DNA of 64,000 nucleotides from Salisapilia sapeloensis (GCA_023334545.1 JAADVB010000060.1:19068-83067), one strand, 5' to 3'; counted from the first letter of the stretch, positions 21,520 through 33,109 are shown. Program-made: numbers and translations. Notes: generated by a model not told the origin, from the sequence alone.

Positions 21520-24500
21520 TTACATTCGCCAGACGCGGCTGTTGGTCTCGGCCTCGAGCTCCGAGTCCGGAAATTGACGCGATTGCAATAACGATTGAGA
21601 TCGAGGCTGATTCGCAGGATACGAGATCTGCTCCTGGAACAGATTGTCCGGCAGATTCTCCAGCTCTTCGATCATCGTGCCTTCATATAACGAATCTTCC
21701 TGAGCTGGCATCGTCGGTCTCGTGCGCACTTCACTAGTCTGCTGCGGTCCATCCTGATATGTCGCCGAGTTCCGATTAAACGTCTGCGAGTAGTGCCACT
21801 CTTGTTCCGTCTGCCTATCACTCGTTGGCGTCGTGCTCCGATTGTAAGGCGTCGAAGTAGCGTCTGTGCTCAAGCTAAACTGGCTGCTACCACTGTGGGA
21901 ATGGTGCAGTTCAGGAGGTAGACGCTGACCTTGCGTGTTGGGTGTAAACGCATTCACAGCTCGAGAGTTCATGATCGCCTGCATGATCCGACGACGTCGT
22001 TGCTGGTCCATCTTACCACCACCTGATGCTTTCGGACCGTCTTCTCCAGCCTCTGCTCTCTGTCGAGCTTCTGCCGCCTCGCGTTCCTTCTGTCGACGCT
22101 TCTCTCCCTTGAGTTGAATCGCTCCTTGCTTCGTACTGGCACAGTAGAGGAAGAGGACGACCGTGAGTGCCATGCAGCAGACGCAGAAGACGAACATGGT
22201 GGCTGCGAGAGACGGAGATAAGAAGTAGACGAGTCCCTGGACAACGTACGAGACGCAGAGTGAGATGCAGAAAAAGAGCGTACGTCGACGCATCGGGAAC
22301 ATCTCGAGAGCCGATAGATTTGACACGTTCAAGAGACTCAGACCAGACACGACGTAGATCATGACAGCGATCACCTGCACGGACGCATCAGACTTGCCAC
22401 CCGTCGCAGCGTCTGCGATACCAGCAATAAGCGACGCCAGCGCCAGAAACGGCGTAAAGTCCTTGAGGAGTGTCTTGCGCCTGACATTGTCGACCAAGAT
22501 GCTACCGAACGCTAGACCAAAGCCGCAGCTCATACCAAAGTACATGGGCCAACGGTTGGTAAACGTCCCTTTTTCATCTCCGTCTTCATCTTCCTTCTCG
22601 ACGGACAGACGTGGGAGCATGGCTTGTGATAAGAAGAGTCCGAACATGGCTTGCAGACAGATGGTGAAGGCGATGCGGAACGTCATGTTGACGTCCTCGA
22701 TCTTACCTGTCATCTCGTCTTGCACAGCCTTGATATCCGCATCAACTTTCTGTCGCCTACGCAATGTTACGAAGGATTCTCGAGCTGGCTCCGGTTTACC
22801 TCGAGCAATGAGCCAGACGGGGCTCTCGGGTAGGAACCAGAGCGCGACGAAGAGCACGAAGAGCATAGGTGCGACGACGTAGATCGGCTGGAGACACCAC
22901 GTGTACTGGGGTTTGTTGCTAAACTGTTCCGACATAGAAGTGATATCTGAGCTCGCTTGCATCGAGTTATGGACGAGGTATCCCATCATGGCACCTAAGA
23001 GGAAGATCCCGACGCTCTTTCCTCGCCATCCTTTCGTACAGATCTCAAACGCCCACAGCAGATAGTTCATGAACACCATGGCACTACCGGCATTCGCTAG
23101 AGCAATCGATGCTGTGATGACACCAGTGCTCGGTGTGAAGTTAAGTCCGAGGGAGACGGCGATAAGTATGGCACCAATGCAAATATTCCACTTGCGACCA
23201 AGGAGTTTTCCGAGACCGTAGCTGATAGCAATCGCCAATATGGATGCGACGGCACCAATGAGCTTGGCATATCCGTTGCTCATAAAGTCCAGATAGTTCT
23301 TCCCGTCATTTGCAAATGTCTCCGTGACAAAGTAATAGAAGCTCTTGTTGATAAAGTTGTCACTCGGATCATTTACATAGCCAAGTCCCATTAGGAAACT
23401 TTTCATGAAGCCAAAGATGAAGCCGACGAGGAGACCCATGAGGATCGCTAGAGAGGCAGCAACTTCCGAACCAGAACTCAATGCACGAGAGAAACCGCCA
23501 TTGTACATCATACGTGTCTGGAGGATGCGCATGAACGGGAGTAGGGAGAGAATGAAGAGTGGGAGGACGAGGAAGACACTGACGATGATGTCCATGAGGA
23601 AACCAAGAGACGAGATCGGACGCCAGTGCGCGACCTTGAAGCCGTAGACGCCGTGCATGGCGACACCATACTGGCAAATGGTGTTGAGGCCGAGGATGAT
23701 GCACACGGTGAGCGTCACTGCCTTGAGCATGGACCATCCGGCGATGAGGCAGATGATCAAGGGAAGGAGCGTGAGGCCAGAGAGCGTGCCGACCATGTAC
23801 ACGATGCCACGGATCATGAGCAGTTTGGACTTTTGGCGACTGCCCATGGTCATGCTCACCATGCGATTGCCAAACCAGAGCATGAACCACGCACCGAGGA
23901 TCATGGGCACTAAGAGACCGAGCCATCCTAAGGAGAATTGTGTCGTGAAGACATAATACATGGCAATGGGGAATCGAAGTTCACGCAGACAGTATGTGAG
24001 TCTACCCATGCCTCCGAGGTTGGCATTCAAGTCCACATCTTCCTTCCACCATTCAATCCATCCGTCTTTCGGGACAGGAATCGTGTGTGCCGTGGCAGGA
24101 GCTTCATCCTGTGCGACTTCATCTTCATTTCGCACACGCATCATCCAGGCAAACCAGTTGGAGATATCGATATTCGTCTTTGCGAGTACGAGACCGTCGG
24201 TATTGAAGATGAAAGGCGCCATGAGCCAGCACGAGCCAAGCAGCAGGACTGCAAAGGATGCTAATCCAAAGCTCTGTCCACCAGATGATCCATAAGCAGC
24301 CAAGTTGGTGATGTTCTCCGGCACTTTCTCCGGTTCATCTTTACAGTCAAAGTCGGCGTTTTCACAAAAGTCATCGAGAGCATCGACACCGAGGGAAAAG
24401 TTGGCGTAAAGACCATAGAGACCCATGATACCAATGAGCTCTACAGCCTTACGAAAGTGAGAGACACCATACTCTTTAAAGAAGCTGACCATCGGGTCTC

Positions 24501-27500
24501 GCGTGATGTTAAAGCCACGACCAGTTGCACGATATTTACTTCCACCACGTAGCAAGGCAACGTCAAAGAAGTGTGCTTTGGTGCCAGTTAAAAAGACGTA
24601 GAAGACGATCCCCATGGTCGCAAAGAGTTCAAAGATCTGGAAGCAGCCGTTCTTGAAGCCAAACTCGACGACAAGTGTCGCCATGAGTGGGAGTGTCGTG
24701 AGCATACCGAACTGTAGAACGTATTGTGTGCCGAGGACTGCAGAGAGCGATGCCATCGAGTCTGACTTGGCCACAGCATCTTCCTGCAAAGCGACGTGCG
24801 TACCAACGTAGAGCTTCGAGTAGGCGTAGACGAAGACACAGAAGACGGTTAATGCGTTGCAAATGTAGAATCCAAAGTGTCCGTAGAACATCGAGTTGAG
24901 TCGGAAGAAATCCAAGTGACTCGACATACGATGTCCTTCTCGACTCAAACAACTTTCAGCACATCCGTTCGAAAGCTTCGCTTCGAACGCATTGATCTGA
25001 CTGAGCGTCACGTCTCGACCTTTACCACATTGCATGAACTCGACATGCGTAACTAGGCCTCCTCGAAGCGTCACATTGTATCCGCTAAACACATCCTCTG
25101 ACAAGTTGATACCTTTCGACGCTTTTGAAACACCACCACTCGTCATGACAAACGACTTTTCAAACACATCTGGATGTCCATAGTGCATTCGACTGCGTAG
25201 AGGTTTCGCCAGCACACGCTGCGTAAGTGTTACAAAGACCAGCTCCTGTAGCGTCATGAAACGAGCGAGAGACGATGCACGACCGGTGAAGACGTGCTCT
25301 TTCATGCCAATGACCGTGACTTCTTCCCCCGTCTCGGTGACCGATGTGGCGAGGAAGTTGGGCATCTTGAGACACTCTTCAAAGTAATGCTCTTGGTTCA
25401 TATCGATCGTCTGGAGGTATTCTCCTCTCGTGAAGACAAGTGCAACGTTCTGATTCTCTGGTTTACCTTCGCCAAGGATCGGATTACCAGGTAGTTCATA
25501 TCGATACACTTCGACGATTTCATCTCCTTCCGACTTGGCAAGGACACAATCAAATCGTTTGTCACCATCATTCAGTTCGATCGTATCGACGAACGAGACA
25601 CGCCAGCTAGGATACTTTTTCATGAGATAGTCAATGTCATCTGCACGATGGTCACCCTTGGCAGCTTGGGCAGAGTAGATCTGACAACCAGTGATGTACG
25701 AAAACTTAAGCGACGAGATGCGGTCCATGTCTACTACCTTGTCAGCTTCACTCATATCCGCTGAAAAGAGCTCCATCCAACGTAAGAGACGGATCGCGTC
25801 TTCGTACATCATCATGCCCTGCACAGTACGTGCGAGCGTCTGACCGCGCAGACTCGCCCACAGTCGTACTTCTCTCGGCACAGCTTCCAGTGCTTCATCA
25901 AGAGTCGCAAGACCCATGCGTTCTAGAAAGTTACTCCACTCTTCAGCGTGGAACGTGATGAGGTACTTCATAATCGACAGCTCTTGCTGTCCCTTGGCCT
26001 TTGCATGCTTGTCGACAGCTTCAAAGAGCGGATTGCTGTTCACTGGATCGCTTAGCTCGGCAAGTGTGAACATGACCGTCTCGCTATAGTACGGTGTCAT
26101 GACGCTAAAGGACGGCATGGCTTCGAGTGATGAGATGGTGGGCATCTCCATCGACAGCGAGTGCAGGAAGAAACCCATGCGACGCTTCGCTTCAGCGCCT
26201 CGTGGCAAAGCATTCGATACGTCTAGTTTCAAAAGGAAGAAGAGACGTGTGCAGCTGGACATGAAGGCTTCTCGAGCGTGTCGAGAAGACGCTTCGAGTC
26301 CCATGCTATTCTGTCGCCGAGGCGCAGTGAACATAGTACTTTCACCAAAGGCATCTGCTTTATAAAGTGCAAGGAGCTGTTCTTTCTGGAACGTCAAGTC
26401 GGACGAGTCGAGGAATGCGACGCGACGGAGACGCGAGACGACCGTTTCGTCGTTCACCATGAGCTCAATGGTACCGACCATGTCTCTCAAGTGTCGTACG
26501 ATCTCACTTACTTGCGAATGGAACTCGGCACGCAGAGGCTCCGTGTCACTCGATGTGCTTTCCAACGCTTCTACGTCTTCCGGAAGATCGAGGATGTCCG
26601 TGAGTAGCTCTAGAAGCTGTTCATTCAACGTACTCATGTACTGGAAGTCGACTAAAGACATGACGTCTTGAGCACTGACAAAGTAATCGAGGATCTGCAG
26701 AACGTTCTCTCCGTCCTTGTCACCTAGTAGCAGGAAGATAATGTCTCGGAAGAGCTCAACGCCGTGACGAACGGCATCCATAGCCTCGATAGCAGCAATC
26801 TTGTTCACTAGATCGGGCGTCGTCTTGACGTTATGGCTATGTGCTTCGGAAGCGATTTCAATTGCCTTGGGAAGCTTGCCAGCCAAGAGGAAGATCGGGT
26901 CTTCCACACGTTCGCCGTTACGCAGTAGTCTGTACTGCAGCATCACTGTCTCGCGGTCGTCTAGCAGATCGTTGAGACGGAAGCTGCTAACGACTTCGTT
27001 CCAGATGATGGCAAAGCGTAGACGTTTCATGTCTTGCAGCACAGGCGTCTCGAGACTCTCTCTATCTCCCATTGGCTTCTGCTTCTTCGCTTGATCACTC
27101 GAAATCGTGTTGTCAAAGCGGCTTGGCGCGAGGTACAAACCTTTTTGTAGATCCAAGAGCGTGCCGTAGTGTCCTAGTTTCAAGCGGAAACCCATGATCA
27201 TACCGACAACACTCTGGTACAGGATGAACCAGATCTGTAGATCGTACATGTACACCACTAGGACAGGTGCCCAAAGCGCTAGGATGAAACCAATGTTATG
27301 GTTAGACTCGAGGACACCTTTGGCTTTTTGCTCTTCCGGAACAGGCAAGTCCCAAATCTCGACTGATGGACCGACTAGAGGCTTGATCATGAGTTGGAGA
27401 CTAAAGAGGAATTTACAGAGGAAGATGACGGTCCAGGAGAGTCCGTACATGCCGAATTGATGCCATGGCTGGCCCATGTCTCGACCAACGTACTGCTGGT

Positions 27501-28815
27501 TCGTACCATCGAGCCCGTTTAAGATCGAGACGCTCCAGACGAAACGACCAAAGCACATGCGCGTGACGGAAGACATGAGGACAGGGATGAGGTAGATGAT
27601 GAGGAAGCTGAGTGCCGACGCAAGGTACGTTCCTTCTTCTCCACCGCCTGGAAGCGCACTGCTTAAGCCAGCCAACGCAAAGTTTTCATTCGGCGAAACG
27701 AAGACGAGGAGGAAGAGGCAGAAGAAGATGGTGTGCCAGGCGAAACGGATGAAGATGCCCATTGCGGTGAATGGGTTCTTAAACGTCCGGATGCCGTAGA
27801 GCCATATTTGGAGCCCAGCCTTGACCATGAGCAGACCTGTGACGGTCATCATGACCGAGTAGAGTGCATGCAGTCTTGTCTTCTTCTGTCCACTCGAGAA
27901 GAACTTGGAGTAGATCATGAAGCCGGAGGTCGAGTCCGGATCTGAGCGGTAGGCGATGTATACGATGGCGACTTGCAAGTGGAAGACGACGAGGAGGAAG
28001 TACCATAGACGGAAGAAACCGAGTAGAGGGTTAAATACACTACGTTTTTCCTTGAACGTCTTGTGCTCCTGTGCTGCGAGTGCTTGGGATACATTGCGTT
28101 CATCAAAGTCAAGACAAGTCTTTGTCCAGAAGAACTCGTTCACATCGTCGTAGTTGATAATGTCCTTGTGATCCAATGGACGCTTCCCTTCTGGTGCCGA
28201 TGCGGTCTTCATCTGCGCCACGTGCTTGTACACGGGTCGAATGATCTCCTTAAGGTAAAATCCTTCTTCCACATCCGGCAGCGTCTCGACGTTACTGAGT
28301 TTGTATGAGACGCTATGGTAGAGAAAGCATAGACATTCAGGCATGAAGCGAATGTTTCCAGCTTCTCCCCACATGAGTAGGAAGAGTGCGATCTGTCGCT
28401 CTTTCATCGGTCCGTCATGTGCCTCTGCTCCATGCGGTTTCACTCGCAGAAACTCACACCATTTAACGTAATTCTTCAGGAACTTTGCATGCACTCGATC
28501 AAGCGCTTCCCCTTCGACATCCGCGACTTTATTCTCGTTCCGTAGACGGTATTGGTAGTTTGTAAACCAGCATCCGAAATGCTCTTTCTGGTTCGCGACG
28601 CTGCTTTGTTGGAAGCCAAACTTGCGCTGCAACAACTCAAACGGTCCATGACGCGCAGCTTCCGCGCCTTCGGTGGGAAAATTTTGGAATTCCAGCCCAG
28701 GCGTGTCCTGGAACGACGTCAAGTGCTGGAGCGATGGCTCGCGACTCGTGTCGATGTAGTTATGTGCAGCCGTCCGGCGACCAGGCGTGTTTCCGCCGCC
28801 AAAGTGATGCTGCAT
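21520..28815 (-). CDS. 1,3-beta-glucan (callose) synthase fused to an MFS sugar-porter-like domain
   Basis: An intronless frame of ~2,431 residues from the ATG at 28815 (MQHHFGGGNTPGRR). Residues ~65-180 are the FKS1 N-terminal domain (FGCWFTNYQYRLR; KERQIALFLLMWGEAGNIRF). The GT48 region follows: FHAEEWSNFLERMG, WASLRGQTLARTVQGMM, AKGDHRADDIDYLMKKYPSWRVSFVD, and MQCGKGRDVTLSQINAFEAK with LSREGHRMSSHLDFFR. It should use UDP-glucose to make 1,3-beta-glucan at the plasma membrane, the main oomycete wall polymer. After the usual GT48 helices come more membrane segments with the sugar-porter mark PESPVWLIARGKPEPARES (~residue 2000) and helices to ~2230, then a Lys/Glu/Arg run and a Ser/Gln-rich tail. 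The GEQ triplet usual in GT48 reads AES here. The fused part may be a transporter relic, regulator or anchor. Confidence 0.95.
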   Translation of the reverse strand: MQHHFGGGNTPGRRTAAHNYIDTSREPSLQHLTSFQDTPGLEFQNFPTEGAEAARHGPFELLQRKFGFQQSSVANQKEHFGCWFTNYQYRLRNENKVADVEGEALDRVHAKFLKNYVKWCEFLRVKPHGAEAHDGPMKERQIALFLLMWGEAGNIRFMPECLCFLYHSVSYKLSNVETLPDVEEGFYLKEIIRPVYKHVAQMKTASAPEGKRPLDHKDIINYDDVNEFFWTKTCLDFDERNVSQALAAQEHKTFKEKRSVFNPLLGFFRLWYFLLVVFHLQVAIVYIAYRSDPDSTSGFMIYSKFFSSGQKKTRLHALYSVMMTVTGLLMVKAGLQIWLYGIRTFKNPFTAMGIFIRFAWHTIFFCLFLLVFVSPNENFALAGLSSALPGGGEEGTYLASALSFLIIYLIPVLMSSVTRMCFGRFVWSVSILNGLDGTNQQYVGRDMGQPWHQFGMYGLSWTVIFLCKFLFSLQLMIKPLVGPSVEIWDLPVPEEQKAKGVLESNHNIGFILALWAPVLVVYMYDLQIWFILYQSVVGMIMGFRLKLGHYGTLLDLQKGLYLAPSRFDNTISSDQAKKQKPMGDRESLETPVLQDMKRLRFAIIWNEVVSSFRLNDLLDDRETVMLQYRLLRNGERVEDPIFLLAGKLPKAIEIASEAHSHNVKTTPDLVNKIAAIEAMDAVRHGVELFRDIIFLLLGDKDGENVLQILDYFVSAQDVMSLVDFQYMSTLNEQLLELLTDILDLPEDVEALESTSSDTEPLRAEFHSQVSEIVRHLRDMVGTIELMVNDETVVSRLRRVAFLDSSDLTFQKEQLLALYKADAFGESTMFTAPRRQNSMGLEASSRHAREAFMSSCTRLFFLLKLDVSNALPRGAEAKRRMGFFLHSLSMEMPTISSLEAMPSFSVMTPYYSETVMFTLAELSDPVNSNPLFEAVDKHAKAKGQQELSIMKYLITFHAEEWSNFLERMGLATLDEALEAVPREVRLWASLRGQTLARTVQGMMMYEDAIRLLRWMELFSADMSEADKVVDMDRISSLKFSYITGCQIYSAQAAKGDHRADDIDYLMKKYPSWRVSFVDTIELNDGDKRFDCVLAKSEGDEIVEVYRYELPGNPILGEGKPENQNVALVFTRGEYLQTIDMNQEHYFEECLKMPNFLATSVTETGEEVTVIGMKEHVFTGRASSLARFMTLQELVFVTLTQRVLAKPLRSRMHYGHPDVFEKSFVMTSGGVSKASKGINLSEDVFSGYNVTLRGGLVTHVEFMQCGKGRDVTLSQINAFEAKLSNGCAESCLSREGHRMSSHLDFFRLNSMFYGHFGFYICNALTVFCVFVYAYSKLYVGTHVALQEDAVAKSDSMASLSAVLGTQYVLQFGMLTTLPLMATLVVEFGFKNGCFQIFELFATMGIVFYVFLTGTKAHFFDVALLRGGSKYRATGRGFNITRDPMVSFFKEYGVSHFRKAVELIGIMGLYGLYANFSLGVDALDDFCENADFDCKDEPEKVPENITNLAAYGSSGGQSFGLASFAVLLLGSCWLMAPFIFNTDGLVLAKTNIDISNWFAWMMRVRNEDEVAQDEAPATAHTIPVPKDGWIEWWKEDVDLNANLGGMGRLTYCLRELRFPIAMYYVFTTQFSLGWLGLLVPMILGAWFMLWFGNRMVSMTMGSRQKSKLLMIRGIVYMVGTLSGLTLLPLIICLIAGWSMLKAVTLTVCIILGLNTICQYGVAMHGVYGFKVAHWRPISSLGFLMDIIVSVFLVLPLFILSLLPFMRILQTRMMYNGGFSRALSSGSEVAASLAILMGLLVGFIFGFMKSFLMGLGYVNDPSDNFINKSFYYFVTETFANDGKNYLDFMSNGYAKLIGAVASILAIAISYGLGKLLGRKWNICIGAILIAVSLGLNFTPSTGVITASIALANAGSAMVFMNYLLWAFEICTKGWRGKSVGIFLLGAMMGYLVHNSMQASSDITSMSEQFSNKPQYTWCLQPIYVVAPMLFVLFVALWFLPESPVWLIARGKPEPARESFVTLRRRQKVDADIKAVQDEMTGKIEDVNMTFRIAFTICLQAMFGLFLSQAMLPRLSVEKEDEDGDEKGTFTNRWPMYFGMSCGFGLAFGSILVDNVRRKTLLKDFTPFLALASLIAGIADAATGGKSDASVQVIAVMIYVVSGLSLLNVSNLSALEMFPMRRRTLFFCISLCVSYVVQGLVYFLSPSLAATMFVFCVCCMALTVVLFLYCASTKQGAIQLKGEKRRQKEREAAEARQRAEAGEDGPKASGGGKMDQQRRRRIMQAIMNSRAVNAFTPNTQGQRLPPELHHSHSGSSQFSLSTDATSTPYNRSTTPTSDRQTEQEWHYSQTFNRNSATYQDGPQQTSEVRTRPTMPAQEDSLYEGTMIEELENLPDNLFQEQISYPANQPRSQSLLQSRQFPDSELEAETNSRVWRM

Positions 28816-29113
28816 ATACGTTGCCCCCTCTTCCACAGCTTTCTAAAGTCGAAATGAACGTCTGGATTGCGGGACTTGAGCCTCGTTTCTCAATAGGTGA
28901 AAACATCCTATCCCTTACGTGCAGTAGGTACACCTGTCTATCTTTATAAAGTGCATTTCAACGAACAAAATGTATAGACGGAAAAAGTAGTTGTCCAGAT
29001 GGGTTATTAAATTTGGAAAAAATCCAAACGACGTAAGACTCGAACAAGATTTCAAATGTGAAAATCCATCGGCTGCCATCAAGAGACCACGACGTCGAGT
29101 ATCGAGATGGAGG

Positions 29114-32100
29114 CTACAAGCATAATTCCAGATACGTACGTCCATAGGTATTCGTCGCGTCGTCTTCAATGGCAGGGTATGCTGGTGTTAAACCGTCTTG
29201 CGCATACATGTACAACGAGTTGTATAGTTTCCAATAGACTTCTCGAACACGTCGTGCTGGATGGAAGAGACCTTGCATCACGTACTGGAGGATGACATGC
29301 GGCCCGACGGCGACTCGACAGCCTTCAATCGCGTCAAAGACAGCATTAATCACATGTGGCGAAGTCTCAAAGACATTCGGCCAGACGTAGTTGAGTAAAT
29401 GCACGAGCGCATCTTCACATCCGAGGCCAACAACACCAAGCGCCATGTGCTTGACCGTCGTGCAAGCAGTCTGTCGATGCACAAGATCTCTATCCATAAG
29501 TGCATCCTGTAGCAACGGTGTCACAGCGTAAATGTAGTCCTTGGACACTTCGCCAATGTACTCAAACATGAATGAAAACGCTTTCAGGACACCGTTCTGG
29601 ACGTTTAATTCCGGCACACGGTACTCATTCATGAGCGCAGGGACGACCGTGAATGGCGCACACATCTCTGCAACGATAGCAATCGCAACGGTGGTGCACA
29701 CGCGGTTCTGACGCTCTTGCACCTTAAGGTTATTCAGCAACGTATGCAGCACATCCTGTGGTCCAATGGCCTTGGCAAGGTACCCGAAAGTGTTCACAGC
29801 AGCACGTCGGATGCTCTTCTTGTGTGCATTCAAAAGCTCCAGCAGTTCAAAGCAGATACGCATCCACTCTCGAGGCGACACGAACTCTTCGCCACGATCC
29901 GCGATGCGTCCGATGAGGTCGACGCATTGTTCTTGGACCTTTTCATGTCGATTCTTAAGGATAGGCGTGACGCGTGGCAGGAGATCTTTGATCGGTGGTG
30001 TCATCTTGCTCATACCAATGACGTTGACGATGGCTTTCAAGGCTCCGAGGATGGAGCCTAGGACTTCTGGATATTCTTCGCCAAGGTACTCGTACAAGAC
30101 GACGCCCATGTGACCCATGAGTTGCTCCTGATCACACGTCTTCATGACGCCTGCGATACGGCTGACTAGATCTGCTGCTTGCATACGTACCTTTGCTGGC
30201 TTGTTATTCAGACGCCACTTGATGGTACCACAGATTTGCGGCAGGTAGTTCTTGGCACGTAGACCGAGGGCATTGACGACAGTGCCAAATCCATCGAGCA
30301 AGACCGACGTGTCGTCTGCTGTCTGTTCCTGGAAAGCGTAGAGAACGCCATCGAGCAGTCTTTCTTCCAGTTCACTTCCAATATCCGTCGCGCCGAGGTT
30401 GGCAATAATCTTCTGGACGGCATCCATGACCATGCGTCTATACGGCTCACTCTCGTCCTTAAGGTCATCCACGACACGCGAGACGATTTCACTTGCTCCG
30501 ACTTTATTCGCAATCTCAACTGTCGTTTCAACAAGCTGTCGATAGTTACGTCGATCGAGCGCCATGCGTCGGACCCAAAAGTGTCTGAAAAAGTCCGGTA
30601 GGATCTCTTCTCGTACGTATGAAGCTTCGACGCCGTCCGTCGCAACACATTGCTTGACGACTTTCAACACGATCTTCTTCATCTCTTCATCTGGGCTCTG
30701 GAACTCTCGAATTAAAATCACCATCACCTCTCGTGTGTAGTAATTCGCGTAGTGCGCGTCCATGAGTGGGATGATAAAGCCCACGGCCTTGAGGAATGCC
30801 GCGAGGCCTTTACCACGGTGCTGACGGATACCTTTCCAAAGCGGCTGGAGGACGCAGTCGAACGATTCGATGCCGTACGGATGCGCTGCTTCAGCTAGTG
30901 CTGCCAATGCCAAGGCAGTGATCGTACGCACCTTTTGATCGTCCTGGAGACCGTGCTGAATGATCTCCACGAGGTGCTTCAAGTGCGGGAGGATGGCACA
31001 ACCCATGAGAATCGCGATTTGCTGCACGATCTTGATACCCGTATGACGTGCCTGCCATGACTTGCGACTCTGACACACTGCCTTGAGGAAAGGCAGGAGC
31101 GACGGGACGCCAAGAGCTGATGCGACGACGGCAAAGGCTCGAGAAGTCGTATTGCGAACGTACTCGTCTTCATTATCCAGGTCAGGTCGCATGGTCGAGA
31201 TCATCGTTGCCAGTCCTGCAGCTTTTGCTAGATTGGATATGATCTCACGACCTTCAACACGTGCATAGTAGTCTTCATCGATCAGCATCGGTTCGATCGG
31301 AACAAGAATCTTGTGCACATACGGACGGACGAGATCATCGAGTTTGTACATGACTCGATCGATCACTTTCACAAGTAAATGCCGTTCCTGATCTTCCAGC
31401 GTCATGGATCGAAGCAGTGGAAGGATCTGGTTGAACAACGGACCGGCACCAAATTCACGTGCATTCTCGGTGATCTGACGCAGTGCAGACTTGCGTTGCG
31501 GAGGCGTTCCGTTCTTAATTTTCAACAGCAGACGCATGATCTTACGTTCCTTGGCGGTCTCGGCATCCAAGGCCTCTTCATCCACTTCATCCATTAGTTT
31601 GCCAAAGTACTGGTAGTCCTCCGGCTTAATGTACGGCATAGATGCATCAGCAGCACCGGATGGAGTCATGGGCACGCCGTATTCAGCTCTTGCCGGTGTC
31701 TCCTGCATCTTAAATCCTGGTGTCTGACCCATGGGCGTCGGCGTCGACAAGAGCTTACGAGATGGTGTACGGATCGGGATGTAGTTGGCAGGTGGATCTA
31801 GAATCTTATAACCTGCGGATGGGAACATGGCATCAAGCTCTTCGTCGGACATTGGACGATTGCGCTCTTCCACTTCATGCTCCCACCGCATGCGTTGGGC
31901 AATCTCCGGCGTCACAGAGCCAGCCAAAACACTCATACCTTTACCAGGCGTTGCATCCTTGGATGCCACCGGTGTTTCGTCCCAACGAGAGCGTCTGCTG
32001 CCGGGCGTTGGCGTCGCAGATACTCCTCCTGCACCGCCAGACACGGGTGTGGCATCCCACTTGGAGCCACTGGGCGTGGCGGATGGAGTCGCGTCCCATC

Positions 32101-32800
32101 GATTACGCTTAGGTGTGGCAGCAGGAGTGGTGTCCCACTTGGCGCCTCGAACGGGTGTGTCTGCACCGCTCGATTCGGACCCTTTATCCCAGTCAGATCC
32201 ACTTTCCTTGTCTGTTTTCGGCATATCAGGCTGGGCATTGCCGCCATCGTCCCAACGCATGCGTTTACGACGCTTAGGCGTCGGTTCATCCTCAAGCGAT
32301 GAAGACTCTTTGGTCTCGCCAGCTTGGCCTTTCGTTTCCTCTTGCTCCTGTTGTTTCTGACGGATCTTGCGCATGACTTCTGCACGCTCAGCTTCGAGAC
32401 GTTGGGACTGCATAATATCTTTATAGGACCGCTGTGGTGTCTTGCCATCGAATGCGTCGCCACGCTCAGGTGAGAGCACGCGATCCCATCCTCGTTTACC
32501 GTATTCATTCTGTCTGTCCATGATTTTAGTGTTCACGAGACCAGAGCCATTGCCTTCAGCCGCTCCGTTTGCAAATGGATCGTGCGATTCGTCCACGAGA
32601 CCTTCCCGAGCAGCATCCAAGGACATGCTCTTCTCTTGCTGTCTTGCTTGCGAAGCAGCCGGGGCCTCCGACGTGTCTTGCTCATCACCTTCCAGTGGGA
32701 TGGAATCAGCATATCCTTTAAACTTGTCATCTGAACCGTATAAATCCTGATCGAAATGGCCTTGAGCTCCAAGACCGACTTTTTCCGATTCCGACGACAT
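29114..32800 (-). CDS. SF3B1: SF3B1 (SF3b155), U2 snRNP splicing factor
   Basis: A single exon of 1,228 residues from the ATG at 32800 ([20 protein letters not shown]); in-frame sequence upstream of it lacks family similarity. The N-terminus carries threonine-proline repeats of the type KWDATP/RWDETP ([19 protein letters not shown]), phosphorylation sites that in animals bind NIPP1. The region [18 protein letters not shown] is the p14-contact segment. The remaining ~800 residues are HEAT repeats with near-invariant stretches: [74 protein letters not shown]. It holds the branch-point adenosine in the U2 snRNP. The positions matching human K666 and K700 are lysine as normal. The glucan synthase gene starts ~300 bases beyond its stop. 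Confidence 0.97.
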   Translation of the reverse strand: MSSESEKVGLGAQGHFDQDLYGSDDKFKGYADSIPLEGDEQDTSEAPAASQARQQEKSMSLDAAREGLVDESHDPFANGAAEGNGSGLVNTKIMDRQNEYGKRGWDRVLSPERGDAFDGKTPQRSYKDIMQSQRLEAERAEVMRKIRQKQQEQEETKGQAGETKESSSLEDEPTPKRRKRMRWDDGGNAQPDMPKTDKESGSDWDKGSESSGADTPVRGAKWDTTPAATPKRNRWDATPSATPSGSKWDATPVSGGAGGVSATPTPGSRRSRWDETPVASKDATPGKGMSVLAGSVTPEIAQRMRWEHEVEERNRPMSDEELDAMFPSAGYKILDPPANYIPIRTPSRKLLSTPTPMGQTPGFKMQETPARAEYGVPMTPSGAADASMPYIKPEDYQYFGKLMDEVDEEALDAETAKERKIMRLLLKIKNGTPPQRKSALRQITENAREFGAGPLFNQILPLLRSMTLEDQERHLLVKVIDRVMYKLDDLVRPYVHKILVPIEPMLIDEDYYARVEGREIISNLAKAAGLATMISTMRPDLDNEDEYVRNTTSRAFAVVASALGVPSLLPFLKAVCQSRKSWQARHTGIKIVQQIAILMGCAILPHLKHLVEIIQHGLQDDQKVRTITALALAALAEAAHPYGIESFDCVLQPLWKGIRQHRGKGLAAFLKAVGFIIPLMDAHYANYYTREVMVILIREFQSPDEEMKKIVLKVVKQCVATDGVEASYVREEILPDFFRHFWVRRMALDRRNYRQLVETTVEIANKVGASEIVSRVVDDLKDESEPYRRMVMDAVQKIIANLGATDIGSELEERLLDGVLYAFQEQTADDTSVLLDGFGTVVNALGLRAKNYLPQICGTIKWRLNNKPAKVRMQAADLVSRIAGVMKTCDQEQLMGHMGVVLYEYLGEEYPEVLGSILGALKAIVNVIGMSKMTPPIKDLLPRVTPILKNRHEKVQEQCVDLIGRIADRGEEFVSPREWMRICFELLELLNAHKKSIRRAAVNTFGYLAKAIGPQDVLHTLLNNLKVQERQNRVCTTVAIAIVAEMCAPFTVVPALMNEYRVPELNVQNGVLKAFSFMFEYIGEVSKDYIYAVTPLLQDALMDRDLVHRQTACTTVKHMALGVVGLGCEDALVHLLNYVWPNVFETSPHVINAVFDAIEGCRVAVGPHVILQYVMQGLFHPARRVREVYWKLYNSLYMYAQDGLTPAYPAIEDDATNTYGRTYLELCL

Positions 32801-33109
32801 GGCTGCTGTATTTATTCTGCTATGAAGATGGGAAAAGAGGTGTGAAATGGCAGGTAGATGAAGCTCCTGGTGTTCACGTAAATCGAGTATAAATTGCTTT
32901 GCTGCAAAGGTGGAACGTCTTGCCCGATGATCGCTCTCCTCTTCTTCCTCGCTCGCGTTTCGACTGCGCGTCCAACGGGCCGTGAAGCATACAAATATCC
33001 AGTTATTCGAAAGCACTCGACTTGAGTATGGAGATGCGATTCGAATTTAGTACTGGACGCTGATTGGTTGATAATATATTCAAGGTTGAAATAAAATAGA
33101 TTCTTTACT
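32801..33109. other. Promoter-bearing stretch upstream of SF3B1
   Basis: About 310 bases between the start of SF3B1 (minus) and the stop of a small proposed minus-strand gene. The first 216 bases upstream of the SF3B1 start remain open in its frame, but the product is not family-like. A GATTGG box-like word lies near 33062. Nothing else is supported. Confidence 0.4.

Noticed and set aside
23369-23926. Minus-strand frame of 185 codons, His/Arg-rich, inside the glucan synthase
   Set aside because: It is a shadow frame of the real gene; its His/Arg bias is the image of the membrane-helix codons in the true frame.
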